This document shows positions 1 through 12,607 of a stretch of DNA of 64,000 nucleotides, piece after piece; the first letter of the stretch is position 1; each line of letters begins with the position of its first letter. The notes beneath the pieces are model-generated. The model was given only the letters and a program-made list of their open reading frames with translations. It did not search any database and had not been told where the DNA came from. The translations under genes were made by a program, and so were the position numbers. The stretch is from Chlorella sorokiniana (lineage: Eukaryota > Chlorophyta > Trebouxiophyceae > Chlorellales > Chlorellaceae), in the NCBI GenBank assembly GCA_025917655.1, contig CP084609.1, forward strand, positions 1,984,001-2,048,000. The letters run 5' to 3'.

Positions 1-9
1 TTGCTGCAG

Positions 10-727
10 GCATAGGGGTCTTTGTGCCATCGCCTGGAGGTGTAGCTGGATCATCAGCCGCTCCTAAACGGGACAAATGGGCGCTTGCCCTCGGCTGGGC
101 TGCAATGATTGCAGTTGTCGTCAGCATCCCACAATGGCTGGTCCCGACTGTTGCAGCGTGGTCTGCCAAGCCGACTGCCGCTGTGCCAAAGCCGCCGGCC
201 AACCCTGCATTCAACTGGCCCGTTGCGGTGGTGAAGTTGTGCACTGTGGCCAGCGTCGCCATCATTACCTTTGTCGAGGGCCCCACTGATGATATCTTGA
301 CGGGTGAGGCAGGGCAAAACTATGGCTTGACTCGCTCAGAAGGCACCTTCTTGCAGAGCGTTGGTCAAAGCTTGCGGAATGATCTGCCCACCCTGCCGTG
401 CATGCAGGGAATCTGCCTCCTGCTCTGCGCCGCTGGCTACTGAGGGTGTGGCCCATCTTTGTGGTAAACCTGGGTGAGTGGTGTGCCTAGCTAGGGGCCT
501 GTGATGCACGGGGACAGCAGAATATCAATGCCTCAGGCACAGCAAGGGAGCTGTCATGGGCAGCCCGGGAGACGAATATGACAGGTTGATGACCTATTTA
601 CGCCTTGTGCTCCATGCTTGCAGTTCTGGGTACCTACGTAGCAGCGAAACTGAGAGGGATTGCCATCAGCGAGGAAGCCCTCACTGAATTGGCTAAAAGC
701 CAGCTGGAGCAGCGGAAGGTCAAGTGA
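10..727 (+). CDS. Small membrane protein, 5' end outside window
   Basis: Three exons are readable: 10 to about 355, about 446-473 (ends CTG G before GTGAGT) and 624-727 (TGA stop). The first begins just after a CTGCAG acceptor, so upstream exons lie off the left edge. The protein has a strongly hydrophobic helix early in the visible part (WALALGWAAMIAVVV) and a second near its end (AVVKLCTVASVAII). The next exons add a third short helix (VWPIFVVNLVLGTYVAAKL) and a charged tail ending EQRKVK. This suggests a three-helix organelle or endomembrane protein with a soluble C-terminal tail. I do not recognise the family. The donor of the first exon is not resolved. Small plastid membrane proteins look like this, but no targeting peptide is visible because the N-terminus is missing. 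Confidence 0.5.
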
Positions 728-931
728 ACAGCGCGCAGATGAATCGATAGCACAGAAACCGCTGCACCAGTGCATGATCATGAGCCTTGAGTAGATGCAA
801 TGTTGAATACTTGGCACGCCAAAATCACATGTGTCACACGCCAAAGACTCGATCACTTCAGTGCCATGGGGCAACAAGGGTCATAGGCAGCAATCGCCAT
901 CCCAACAACAGCCCAGCTGCAGGCCGTGCAC

Positions 932-3900
932 TCAAGCGTCGGGGCTGGAGGGCCGCGGCAGCACTGAATCCACGTCCCGACGCAGGGCCTGCAGCTCCGC
1001 CAAGACGGCCCGCAACACCGCCTCATGCTGCGCTGCGCCCTCGCCCGCCGCTGCACCACCAGCAGCTGAGGCTGCTGCCTGCTCCGCCTGCTGGCGCTGC
1101 TCTGCCGAACGCTCCAGCCAGGCCAGCGCGTGGTCGGTGGGCAGATGAGACATCATGTCCGCAGCAGCGGCACCGCTGCCTGCCTGGCGGTCTGGAGGCG
1201 CCGCCGCAGCAGCCATCCGCGCCTCAGCTGCACAGCACTCCTCGTCTTCATCCGTTTGTGCTGCAGGGGGCCGGCCGGACGACCGCCCGGCCACAAGACG
1301 GCCTGCGGCGGCCGCCGCCGACGCCATCGCAGTAGCGCCGGCGACCAGGCCTCGGGTGGCGGCGCCAGCGCTGCGCTCTGCCATGATGAGCACGCTGTGC
1401 AGGGCATCGCTTGGGTCGTCCACTCTGTCTCGCACCTGCCGCTGCTGCTGCTCCACTGGCGTGAATGGCTGCACCTCCTGCCCGCGTTGCTGGCCCCGCT
1501 CGCGCCGCGCCTGCTGCGCCTCCTCCTGCTGCTCGCCACCCAGCTGCCAACCTGGCTCCTGCTGCTGCCAGGGGGCGGGCTGCGGAGGCCCAAAGCCACC
1601 CGCTGCCACACTGGGTGCAGCCGCGCGGGCCAATCGCCTGGCACCAAGGCTGCCGCCTGCCATGCCTCCAAGTGCACTGGCTGCCCCTCTGCCAGCGGCG
1701 GCAGGCCAGAAGGAGCCTGCTCGAGCGGCCGCCACGCAGCCGCGGGCGCACCCCGAGAGACAGCTGCCCCAGCTGCGCCTGCTCAGGCTGCGCAAACTGC
1801 CGCTGGGCTGGTGCGTGCCATCGAGAGAAGGGCGTACCGACGGCGCCTCCCCCTCAACGACGCTGTCTGCATCCTCGCCCGCAAGCACCTGTGAGGCGCT
1901 GCTGCCACCGCGAGAGGCGGGCGCGGCCACGCCGGCAGCTGCTCGCCCCCATGTTGCGGCGCGTGAGTGCATGCGCGCGGGGTCAACCGGCACGCTGGTC
2001 CGTGCCAGACTGCGTGCTGCACCCTCGCCGGCCCCGCCGCCATCCCCTTCGGGGAAAAGGCCGGCCAGGGGGTCGCGCTCGGAGCGGGCGCGGTGCATTG
2101 TGGAGGACGGCGTGGCGGCCCGCAGTCGCTGCAGCGGCAGCAGGGGCAGGGGAGGGAGGACACTCGAGAGCCTGTCGAGATGCATGAAGATGGCAGGGTT
2201 GTAAGACATGGAAGGGGGTGTACGCATGCAGCACGCCGCTCCAGCATGCAGGCAGCGAGCTGGCGCTGCGCTGGAGCGCAGCACCATCTGCCGCTGCACT
2301 TTGGGCGGCAGCAGGGCGGGACGCTGCCCGCATGCACAGCCCTCGCCGCATCCGCTGGTGACGCCCGCGCCTTACGCTGTTCAGCCAGGCCGCAGCGCCA
2401 CCCCTTCCGCCCGCAACTGCCCCCCGTCTCCCCTCAAAACGCATGCCACCCCATGCCGCCCCTCCCACGCACCCTGAAGGCTTGCCCCTCCCACATCTCC
2501 GGGTACCTGGCCATCATGTGGGCCAAGCTCTGCAGCGCCCGCGCCTTGACTAGCTGCTGCAGCGCCGGCTGCAGCATGGGCTTGAAATCGCGGCAGCGAA
2601 CCTGCGTGTCGGGAGGAGGGGGGCCCGGGGGGGGGAGGCGCAGCGGGTGGCTGGGAGATGCACGCAGGCATGAGGCTGGGAGCGTCACGCACAGCTTGTC
2701 TCCGTGCAGTATCCGAGGCTATATTCCCTGTTGCTTTACCTACAATTGGGAATGGCTCGGCTTCCATCGTGCACGCATCACCCCCACATAGTGTCCCCAC
2801 ACCTCCCTCCCGCCGGGACCTGCCCAGGCACACACCTCTTGACCACACAACCCACACCCATTCACGCCGCCACCACCACACAACTGGCGACGCGCCCCCC
2901 CAGGCGCCGCCGCCCACCATCCAGCAGGAGCAGGCGGTGAGGGTGCGGTAGGTGCAGGGGTAGGTGCGCAGCGCCTCCTCGTGTTCCTGCAGCAGCACGC
3001 ACTCGCCCACCACCGCGGGGCCCTCCACGCGCTCCGCCTCGCGGTAGCGGCACAGCGCCACCACCTCGCCTGCAGGGCGGTCGGGGGGGCAGACGGGTGA
3101 TGGCAGGGAGGGGTGGCAAACGGTTGTTGGCCGGGGGGCGGGGGGGGCCAGACGGTTGCTGGCAGGGTGTGAAGAGGCTACAAGAGGGGGTGAGGAGAGG
3201 GGCTCCCTGCACCCCCACTTGGGAGGGTGCCGGGGAGCTGGGCGGGCACAGGCAGGGCCGGAGGTGCAGGGTGCACCGGCCTGGCCTCCCAGCCCGGGCG
3301 CCCCTGTTCCCGGGCTGCCCTCGCTCCACCCACCCTCAATCAGGATCCAGAAGCGGTCTGCCGGGTCTCCCTCGGTCACCAAGTCGTGGCCCGGCCCAAA
3401 CCTGCAAAGCAGCTCGGCAGGCAGAAGGACTCAGGTGGGCTGCAGGCAGAGGCACTACCAGGGCTGCCTGCCCACAGAAGATGGCCCGCTGATGCAGCCT
3501 GTGCCTCACGCCTAAAATCTGCCACAACACGGCTGCCAAAGGGCAGCGGTGCAGCAGCACAGCCCACAACAGGAGAACGGCTGCATTGCTGGGCCGTCAA
3601 CAATATGCACACAGCCAGGCGGGGTCGCCCACCCAGATGACTGCGGCCACAGCCACACCATTCCCCGATTCCATGTATCCCCCCCCCCATGTATCCTCCC
3701 CCCCACACACACACTGCAGCGCCCACCTGAAGGGCGTCATGCGCGAGGCCAGCAGGTAGAGGGTGCGTTCGGGCAGCTCGCGCAGCAGGGGCAGCCCGCG
3801 CAGCTTGGCGCGGCAGGCCTGCCACGCCACCTCGTTGCGCAGCGCGTGGGGCAGCTCCTGAAACAGCACCGTCTCCTCCTTCACCTCGTGCTGGCGCAGC

Positions 3901-6900
3901 CACACCTGTACGTGGGTGGGGTGGGGGTCGGGTGGGGGTGGGTGGCGGGAGTGAGAGGGGGTGTCAGAAGGGGGTGGGGTAGGGGTGGAGGTATATGTGT
4001 GCAGTGGGCGTGGGACTGGCCTGTTTGTGTGGGTTTGGACGCATGCCTCCTCAATGCAGGCTGGCGTCTGCCCCACCCCCGCATTCAGCACCACCACACA
4101 GTGAAGGTTGATAAACGCCAGGATGCGAAAACGCTACCCAGCTGCTGGCGGCTTCTATGCCTCCCCACCCGAGACACCTGTGAGCTCTGTCACGCACACA
4201 CTCGCCGCTGAGCCCTGCCCTTCACTCCCTCCCGCATCCCCCCGGCCCCTACCCCTTCCCACATACGCACACCTCTGCGTAGAAGGTCTTGATGCGGCGG
4301 CGCAGCCTGGTGGGCAGGCCCTGAGACTGCATCCAGCGCTCCACAGACTGCATCTTGGCGCGGAAGGCGTTCACGCGCCGCGCGTTGCGGTTGGCCTGCT
4401 GCAGCAGCTCGCTGCACGTGGGGTGCAGCAAGGGGCGGGCGGCCCAGGTGTCGCGCAGCTTGGGAAAGGCAGCCACCAGGGGGCCCATCTGGGCGGTGTG
4501 GTAGGCGCAAGGGCGGGCAGCAGCAAGGGGCTGAGCCTGCGCTGTGCATGACCTGCAAAACTCCCCTCACAAGCGCCTCACTGTGCTGGGCCGGTGCGTC
4601 TCTTTCTGAGTGGGCGCGCCACAAAGATTGCACAGCGGATGCAAGGGCAAGCACCTGATGGAGGAGATGAGGAGGCCGAAGAACATCACGCCCATCACCT
4701 CCACAGCCATGGCCACCGCCACCTCCGCCGCGTTGGAGGGCGTCACGTCGCCAAACCCCACCTGGCCAGGGGATGAAGCAGCATGCGCACGAGTTGGCGC
4801 AGAGGGGGAGGGCGGGGTCGTGGCTGTTCCAGGTGTGGTCAGGCGGGGGCGGGCAGGGGCAGTGGCTTTGTGGGGCGCATCCGATGTGACCGCGGCCGCG
4901 CGCACCGTGGCCACCGTGGTCAGCGCCCAGTAGTTGCCCACCAGCCACAGCCACACGCGGTTGACCTCCATCGCCTGGTCTGCAGCCCCCAAGGGCGGGC
5001 CAACGCAAACAGCTTATCAGCCGGAGCGGTGGTGGCTGGCCTAGCGCCCAGGGCGGCCCTCGCGTGCGGCCGCAGTGAGCAGCGCAAGCCCCCAAACCGG
5101 GCGCCCTCCAGCCAGCGGCGGACACCTCAACCCCAACCCGCAGACGCCGTGCCCCGCGGGGGCGCACCCTGTGTGAGTTCGATGGCCCCGGGTCGCCGTA
5201 GGAGAGCACAAAGGGCTCGTAGAAGTTCACCCAGCTGCCGCTCCAGCCCTGCGCCCCCGCAGCGAAGTTCCTGCGGGGACAAGGGATGGTGGAGGAGGGG
5301 AGGGGTTGGGGAGAAGGGCCGAGGCTGCATTTGGCATCTTTGGCAGGGCAGCAATCGGCATGACGCCCATGAAACAACGCCCTGCGTCCGCGCTGGACGC
5401 CCCCAAGAAATCAACGCGCCAGCCGCGGCCAAACACAGCTGAATTCAAGCCTTGATGGAGGCCGCCCCACTGACCGGGCGCTGTGTGCCAGCACACCGCC
5501 AGATAGAGCTGCCTTGTCACTTAGGATGCTGGAGCACCCCCCCCCCCCACGCACACACACAGCCGAGAAGTCGGCCGGCCACCCGGCCCCCTTTACACAC
5601 CCAGCCAGCCTCTGCACCGCCACCCACCCACCCACCAGAGGCAGCCCAGGAAGTTCACCACCACCGCTATGAGGTACATCAGGTACGCCAGCCCCAGCAC
5701 CGTCTGGCTGCGCAGCCACCGCAGGTAGGGGGCCTGCGTGGGAGCGTGCGAATGTGTGTGGGTGGTGATGGGTGCTTGGGGGTCTGTCAGTGGTGGGGGC
5801 GTCACGGGGTGAGTGGCAGAGGGAGCCTGCGACGACTAGAAGGAGATGCAACTGGCGACCATCATTTGTGGGTGGGGCATCAGCAGAAAGTGTGCTTGAA
5901 GCGGGGTGCATGCGAGCTGCGGGTCGAGCCAGCAGCAGCGCCGCCACAGTGCACGTGCAGGCGGGGTCGGCAGGGTGTGGAGGCGGCGGCGGGCCCACCT
6001 CCAGCATGAGCGATGCATAGACGCTGCTGCTGACCAGGGAGGAGAGCAGGCGGACGACGCGCATGAAGCGCATCAGCCTGGAGAAGAAGGGAGGGGACAG
6101 GGGTGGGGATGGGGGCCGCAAGGCAGGCACCAGGGACCAACAGCTGGTTGGGGGGAGAGCACTGGTGGGGAAGCGATGCCAGGGCCTCTGGCCAGACGGC
6201 AGGCTGGGCGTCACTCGCCGAAGCCAGGCAGCCGGCGCGCCCAGCAGCCACCCCGCCTCTGCCATGCAAGCGGGCACACGCGTGGCGTGCAGCGCCGGCC
6301 ATGCAGGCCACCACTCCCTGCCAGGTGGGACGGCCCCGGCGGGACCACGGCGCAGGGCCCACCTGACCCCTTCCATCACCACCAGCGCGGTGTGCGGGTC
6401 AAAGGCCTCGATGGAGCGGTACAGCGCCACCATCACTATCTGGGCGAACCAGGCGGTGCTGGCGCAGAGGTCCACGAAGAAGGAGAACTGCGGCAGCGCA
6501 GGCGGGCGGGCGGGGGGGGCTTGCCACACACATGACAACGTGCGTGCTGGCGCCCAGCGTGGCACGCACGCTGCAGGCACGTGAGGCCGCAGCAGCAGCC
6601 TGCCTCCCCCGCCAGCCCTGGCGAGAAATGATATGACAGGGGTGGGAAGGGGAAGCTGCACAGAAGCTGGCTGCACCAGGCGAGCCACGACGCCGCACCG
6701 ACAGCAGGTAGTGCCGCGCCACCAGCCGCCCGTTCATGACCAGCAGCTTGCGGGTGTTGTAGGTGGCCAGGAAGCCAATGTGCAGGGACATCCAGATGTC
6801 CGTGAAGAATATGGCACCTGAGCGGGAAGGGGTGGCGAGCTGGAAAGGACTGTCGCTGGGGGCTGGGGAACAGAAGTGCCGCAGCACATGCTCACACGCA

Positions 6901-8716
6901 CCCAGCACTAGAAACGCGTCTGCTTTCGAAACACACAGGGCGGCAGCGGCATCCATGGCGAGGCGTGAAAGGCATGCCCCCAGCGCCAGCGCCCCAGCAG
7001 GGGGCGCCCGGGGCGGCACCGAGCGGCGGCGCACCGAAGAGGAAGTCGCAGACGGTGGTCCAGTTGGGGGCGTAGAAGGAGGTCCACATGCCGATGGAGA
7101 TGGGCACCACAAAGGCGGAGTAGGTCAGGTCCGACAGCAGCACCTGCGGGACGAAGGGGGAGGGGGAAGGGGGGGGGGGTACGGGGGCAGCTCAGTAGTG
7201 GGTGGGGTGGGGGAGGGGGTGGGGGGTGGGGGGCAGCATGGCGGTGGGTGGGCTGCGTGCAGGGACGAGGTCGGCGGGGCGTCTGCGTAGTGCACAAATC
7301 TGCTGCGAAAACGCAGGAGTGTGCGTCTCTGCTTGCAAGGGGAAATAGATTCCTAGCCCGAGCAGCTGGGCAACAGCACACGGGCACAGCGGTGCTGTGC
7401 GCTTGCGCAGGGAGGAGGGGCACCCCTGCTGGACCGCCTGCGCCAGCGGCGCCGTCTTTGCCCGCACCGCGTACCGCCAGCACAGGCCCCTGCCCTGTGG
7501 CCCCTCAGCCGCGGGGCAGCGGAGCGCGGCCGCTCACCAGAGTGCTCCACAGCATGACCCAGGAGGCGTCAGGTCGCACCATGGGCAAGCGCAAGACGCT
7601 GAGGTTGCGCGGGCGCCGCGGGCGCGCCCGCGTGGGCGGGTCCAGCTTGGAGGGTGGCAGGTGGGTCTTGGTCATGCGGGGGTCGGAGGCCAGTGACACT
7701 GCACAAGGGGAGGCGGGCGCAGCCGACGGCTCACAGCCGCCGCCTTACCTGGCGCCACCCTCTCGGCGCCGTGTGGGCTGTGCGGCAGAGCTGGTTGGGC
7801 GCCCACCCTGCAGCCCGCCCACCGTTGTAGAGGCCCTGGTGCTGCAGCAGCGCGTCAAAATCCTCCTTGGAGAAGGAGGACGCGCGGACGACAAAGCGGC
7901 GCAGCGGCTGATCGTCTGCAGGAAGGGTGCTCGGGTTGGGGGTGGGTGGAGGGTTGGCGGGTTGGTGGGAGTGACACCGATGCGTCGTGTGCGGCGGGCC
8001 ACTTCACGATGTGCTGCATACAACACCAGACCCCGGCGTGAGTCAAGCAGCTGCGCGGGCACGCTGTCGGGGACAGCAGCGATCGGCGCTTGCCCGCCGA
8101 GCACGGCCGCAATCCCTTCCCTCGAGCCGGGCATGCAGCGAGCTGCCCGGCTCACCCTGGGGCTGAGTGACCTGCACCCCTTCCTCCGTCTCCGTGACCG
8201 ACCCCACGCTGCGCGTTTCCGTCCCGCTGAGCACGCTGGCACGTTCCAAGGGGGCCGCCCTGCGGGGCCGCCGCCGCCCGTGGCTGGGCGGCGGCGAGGG
8301 GCTGGAGCGTGGCTCGGCGGCGGCGGCGCCGCCGGGGCCTTTGGCGGTCCCTTCATCCGGCCCTTCATCGGGTGCAGCGCCTGCTTGGGCGGGCAAGGCG
8401 CCGTCCAGGACTGCCTGCACCTCGATGTCACGGCTGTACAGCGCGTCCTGCGCCTGGGCGTACTGATGATGCATCTGGTGCGCCTGCTCCTGGTCTGCCG
8501 TGTGAAGCGCCTGTCCAACCGTCATGTAAGTGTGGAACCTGGCAGAATGAGAGGCCCACAGCAATAGGGCATGCGTGAATAATGCTGGCAGTATTATTTG
8601 CACGCAACGCGCCGGCTCTCAATGGCTTGGCAGGAGGCGGCAGGAGGCGGCACTGCCGCTGCCCTGCCATGCAAGGCGCAACCCCATTGCATGCGCCCAG
8701 GCGCTCACCGAGACAT
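932..8716 (-). CDS. Voltage-gated K+ channel with cyclic-nucleotide-binding-like domain
   Basis: Eighteen exons join without a frame break into 1160 residues. Exons, 5' to 3': 8709-8716, 8156-8538, 7823-7915, 7538-7698, 7035-7143, 6699-6817, 6363-6487, 5999-6077, 5636-5733, 5168-5270, 4906-4974, 4655-4761, 4273-4411, 3727-3905, 3334-3401, 2918-3069, 2473-2601, 932-2293. S1 lies at about residues 203-232, S2 at 252-275 and S3 at 292-325. S4 carries four arginines at every third position (RLMRFMRVVR). S5 precedes a pore whose filter reads TTVATVGFGD, the K+-selective type, near residue 450, followed by S6. A C-linker follows (FRAKMQSVERWMQ) and a cyclic-nucleotide-binding fold at about 590-665. 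The last 450 residues are Ala/Gln/Ser-rich. The architecture matches KAT/AKT/EAG-type channels of the plasma membrane. An ankyrin block was not seen. The first coding exon is only 8 bases, and its ATG is the only good start before an upstream in-frame stop. Confidence 0.88.
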
Positions 8717-9829
8717 AGCAACGCTGGTAAAGGCTCAACTGGGAAGGCACACAACCGAGGCAGAGCTAAAGGATGGCTGGGTTGCAAAAAGTTGCGCTCC
8801 ATGAAGCGTCATCAAATTCTGAAGGAACATGGACTTCACGGAAAACAGAGCTGATCTCTTTTGCGCCTCGTGTTGGTTTGGTTTCCGACACTTGCAAAGG
8901 TTTTCCTTCTGCTAACGCTGGCCCTCATGCAGATGTCTGTACGGTAGCTGTCACAGTATCGATGTAAGGAGACACGCCGGAAAAGCCCGGTTGGGCTCAT
9001 GTTTCGTCACCGAGCGCAGCACCATGGCTCCCCTCCTTCCAGCACTTGCATGCACAGTGTGAGGGGTGACCCTGATTACAGACGGGGGTCTCAGGTGCAT
9101 CATGAAATTTGAGGTGGAGGGATCAGACATAATCAGGCATGCGGCACCGAAGAGGCGACACGGGTGGCCGTTGCCTGTGCAGGGGGAGGGGGCGTCGCAC
9201 GACGGTAGCGTCGGGGTCTGTGGTACAACAAACAAGAGGCAGGGAAGACAGAAGGGGGTTTCAGCACAATATGTTCTGCTTGAAAGAGACCATACAAACG
9301 CATAAGGGGCAGCATCACAAGCAAAAATTGCACGGGTGGGTGCCTGGGGGTGGGTGGTTGGTATGCCGCAATAGAGAGGGTACAGCGGCGGCATGGGGGT
9401 TGGTACAATGTGCATGCTTGGCGCAGGGTGTAGGGCGGAGGGCATGCACAACAGGCTTTGCTTTTGGGAGGGGATGCTGGTGCACAGATGTCATCTGCTG
9501 ATGCAGAGAAGGGTGGGTGGGGATAAGGCAGCTGGCAGAGCAGCGGCGTGCACAGCGGCACTTCAAGATGCCATGCCGGGAACTGTACAGAAAAGGTGGA
9601 ATCCCAGTGAAGAAACAGCCTGTCAAGCGAGGCTTTGGAGGAAAACAGGACGCGGATTGTAAACGAGGCCCACTGCAGTCGTGGGGTGCAGTTCTGCCAG
9701 GTGCGGAGAACAGTCCACAGCAAAGGACTCCGGCATGCCCTCTCTCAGGACGGTGTCCGCCAGGAGGGAGGTCCCTGGAAGCCGCAGCGCGCGGCGGTGA
9801 GGACCGCCGCTCAGCCGAGCGTCACTGCG
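8717..9829 (-). other. Intergenic: channel 5' region and phosphatase 3' region
   Basis: About 1.1 kb with no supported exon. The segment just above 8716 holds the 5' leader of the channel gene. The rest has lower GC and short open frames without splice or codon support. It must contain the channel promoter and the phosphatase 3' untranslated region. Confidence 0.4.
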
Positions 9830-10987
9830 TCAGCACCACACGGCGCTCGCACTCGCAGCCGCTGGGTGGCGACGAGCCGGGGATGGGTGCTGCCGTGGCG
9901 CGTGCCGCTGCGCGTAGAGGCCCAGCTGGCGCAGGAAGCCTGCAGCAGGCAGCGGGGGCCGAGACGGGCACGTCAGCGCTCCTGGGTGACGTGGCAGAAA
10001 AGCCGCCTGGCTGGCAGACAGGCAGCGCTGCGGCGGGGCTGGGCTTGGTGGTCAAGGCGAGCGGGCTCACCAGAGTTGGGCTGGGCACAGGGCCGCGCAC
10101 GCCGAGTCACGGCCCAGGCATCCATTACGCCCAAGCCCTGGGCAGCTATCAGGTGCGCCATGACCAGCGCCGCTGACCGGCTCTGCCCCGCGTAGCAGTG
10201 CACAAGCACGGCGCCGCCGCCGGCCAGGGCCCGGCCGATGAAGGCGTTGCAGGCGTCGATGTGGGGCAGCAGGTCTGCGGTGGCGGGCGGGGGGGGCGCA
10301 GGGCGTTTCGCCAGTCAGCCCACATGGCTGGCCCGGGTGCCACAGGGGTGGCCCTGTGCATGCCTGGCAGCGTTCAATCGCAGACAGCCACAGTAACTTA
10401 GCGGCGCGCTGCCACAAGTGCCGTGCAGCATGGCCCACCAGCATCTGGGTCGTCAAACAGTTGCAGCGCCAGATAGCTGAAGCAGCCCTCTGGGTTGTCC
10501 GCGAAGTGGCAAGGCACCGCAGGGGCCGCGTTGACGATGTGAGTGATGCCGCGCTTGCGCAGCGCCTGAGGTTGCGCGCGGCGCCCGCGCCGCCCACAAA
10601 CACGCCGGGCACGACGCGGCACGGCTGGTCGTCCTGCTTGGCCCGCAGGCGCAGCTTGGCCAGCGCGCGCAGAGCGGCCTCCTCCTCCGCCGAATGCAAA
10701 GAAGACTGCAGCGGTTGCAAGGGCATCAACGGGCTGAGCAGGTGCGGCAGCAGAGGTTTGGTGTCGGCGTGCCGGCCAAGTCTCACACCACAGCTGACGA
10801 CGCGCGACGAGAGGCTCGCCCCTGACCACGCCCTCACCAGCGGCGCCCACGGCTCATCTACTGTCTGTCCCAAAGTGTCGGTGACTCGAATGGCTTGCAC
10901 ATGGCGTAGCGAAGACTTGGGGTAGGACTTCAGCTCCGCGAGCACCTTGCTCTGCTGCTTGTACAGGGAAGGTCGTGGGTTCGCCAT
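9830..10987 (-). CDS. Dual-specificity protein phosphatase
   Basis: Exons are 10838-10987, 10439-10705, 10071-10274 and 9830-9939, giving about 243 residues. The PTP loop HCYAGQSRSAA matches HCX5R, with the catalytic Cys and the phosphate-binding Arg. It follows a typical DSP strand (GGGAVLVHC) and a region resembling GITHIVNAAP. The last exon encodes GFLRQLGLYAQR, the helix that closes DSP domains. The N-terminal 50 residues have no recognisable domain. The likely role is dephosphorylating phospho-Tyr/Ser/Thr residues in a MAP-kinase-type pathway, which is inferred from family only. Within exon 2 the frame shifts by one base near 10568 (between ARNL and ALRKRG), while conservation continues on both sides. 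This could be an assembly error or a disabled gene. Confidence 0.8.
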
Positions 10988-12607
10988 GGCGGCTTTGGGC
11001 GTCCAGTCACAGGTGTGTGAGGCTTGGCCCCTTCAGCCTGGGGCGTTAGCCGGAAGCCGGTGCTCAAACTCAACCAGCCCCTGACCTGCGCCTCTACACG
11101 GCACGGCCAGGGCTATTTGGGACTGTAGGGCAGCTAAAAAGCATGAAACAACAGCATCACGGAACGCGGGGGGCTCCAATCACCATGGGCAGCGCGCAGC
11201 ACGCCCATGGGCCGCCAGAGAGGCCGATGCATTGCTCTTTGGCTTCTTCATTGATAAAAAGCGGTGTAAGAGGTGTGAAGGGGAGCTTCCGGCACACCCA
11301 ACCATTCAAGGGGAGGACCGCCCGCTCGCCGACGCAAGGTTACAGACTCCCAACGCAGGCAGAGCATCCTTGCTGATGCTCCCTAATACTGGCATGGCAA
11401 AATATTTTGGTTATGGGCAGCAATCAAGATGCAATGTGGAAGGCAATGCACGGGCTCGTGACTCGAGCTCATGCGCCAGGTGCAGTGCCTGGCTGCGGAA
11501 ACAACGTGGCCTTCTTGATGGCAGATTACATTGAGGCCCATTGGCTCGTCGTATGCCTTGCCATCAGCGCCATCGTCCCTTCATGCCTCCAATCAGCAAC
11601 AATCCAAAGCAGCTTGTCGTGCACCTCAGCGCCACCTCCCTCGGGTACAGCGGCGCAGTACACCTGGGCAAATCCTCTTGGCCATTCACGGGTCAGCCCA
11701 TCCACAATTCCAATCTCTCTGTAACGTATATTGCTTGCTAACATTGTCGTCGTAGCTCCGTGTCACGCACGGGTCGGCTCGCATGCATGCAGGCATCACA
11801 CAAGGCAGGCGGGCTGCTTGTTTTGCACGCTAGCCCTCGTGCAGGCACTGATGTGTCGCCTAAAGGTATGCACGATGACGCTGGCTGCGTGCTGCTTCTT
11901 GATCGGCCGCTCTTCCGTTGCATGCCCCTTTGTTATGTGCCTTGCAAGCCCTCACGGGTCTGAGAGGCCGTTTTTATCACGGAGCGGCCCCGCCGACGCT
12001 GACTGTGCCAGTCCAAACTGGCCACCTAGCATCACTGCCCCTGCCACACAAGTTTGCATGCCATATGCATTCCTGCAATGCAGATTGGACGAGCATCCAT
12101 CCGTAATGCATGCTCCTTCCTCTTGGTAGAGCCCATACATGGCAGGTTTGTGGCTGCCACCTCGCCGCCGTCCCAGGGCTGGCCGCTTGCACGATCATCT
12201 TTTGTTTGGCATCCCTTGGGCCCTGATGACTTTGTATGTCGCCCCAGTCCTACCTGCGCCCACAGCCAAGGGCACATGCACTGAGGATTGACTCTGCCAC
12301 TGGCACCTGAGCCCGCCGCGCCGCGTGCACGTGCCTGAGCTGCTGGGTCGCATGCCGCTGGTCGCTGTGACGAATGCCGTTTTCCCAGCTCACTCTGAGT
12401 TGATTTTCCTTGAAGAAAAGCACGGTTCTTCTCACGTTATTTTGTCTGAGCGACAACTGCATGCCGCGCTGTGCATGTGCATCCATGCGTTTGCTGGCTG
12501 CTGCGTGCGCCAAAGTGGAAATGAAGATACTCTTTCACTATGGTCCGTGTTGCTGATGAAGCCACCGCTCATGCCGAGAACTAGTGACCGATCCACTCCG
12601 CTGCGGC
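10988..12607. other. Gene-poor, lower-GC stretch
   Basis: About 1.6 kb upstream of the phosphatase start. Base composition is visibly less GC-rich than the flanking genes. Open frames are short, on both strands, and lack splice signals or recognisable motifs. I see no RNA gene or repeat element in it. Confidence 0.4.

Noticed and set aside
932-2293. Long open frames on the + strand opposite the last channel exon
   Set aside because: They are shadows caused by high GC; they lack splice signals and motifs, while the minus frame joins the channel.
4411-4488. Channel exon starting at the ATG near 4488 (MGPLVAAFPKL)
   Set aside because: Its phase does not fit the preceding exon. Starting at 4411 gives the family-typical SISELLQQANRNAR and keeps the frame.
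10530-10620. A 32-base GT-AG intron that would repair the phosphatase frame
   Set aside because: It would remove the conserved GGAGAARNL stretch of the domain and is shorter than any other intron placed here. A missing base is the better explanation.
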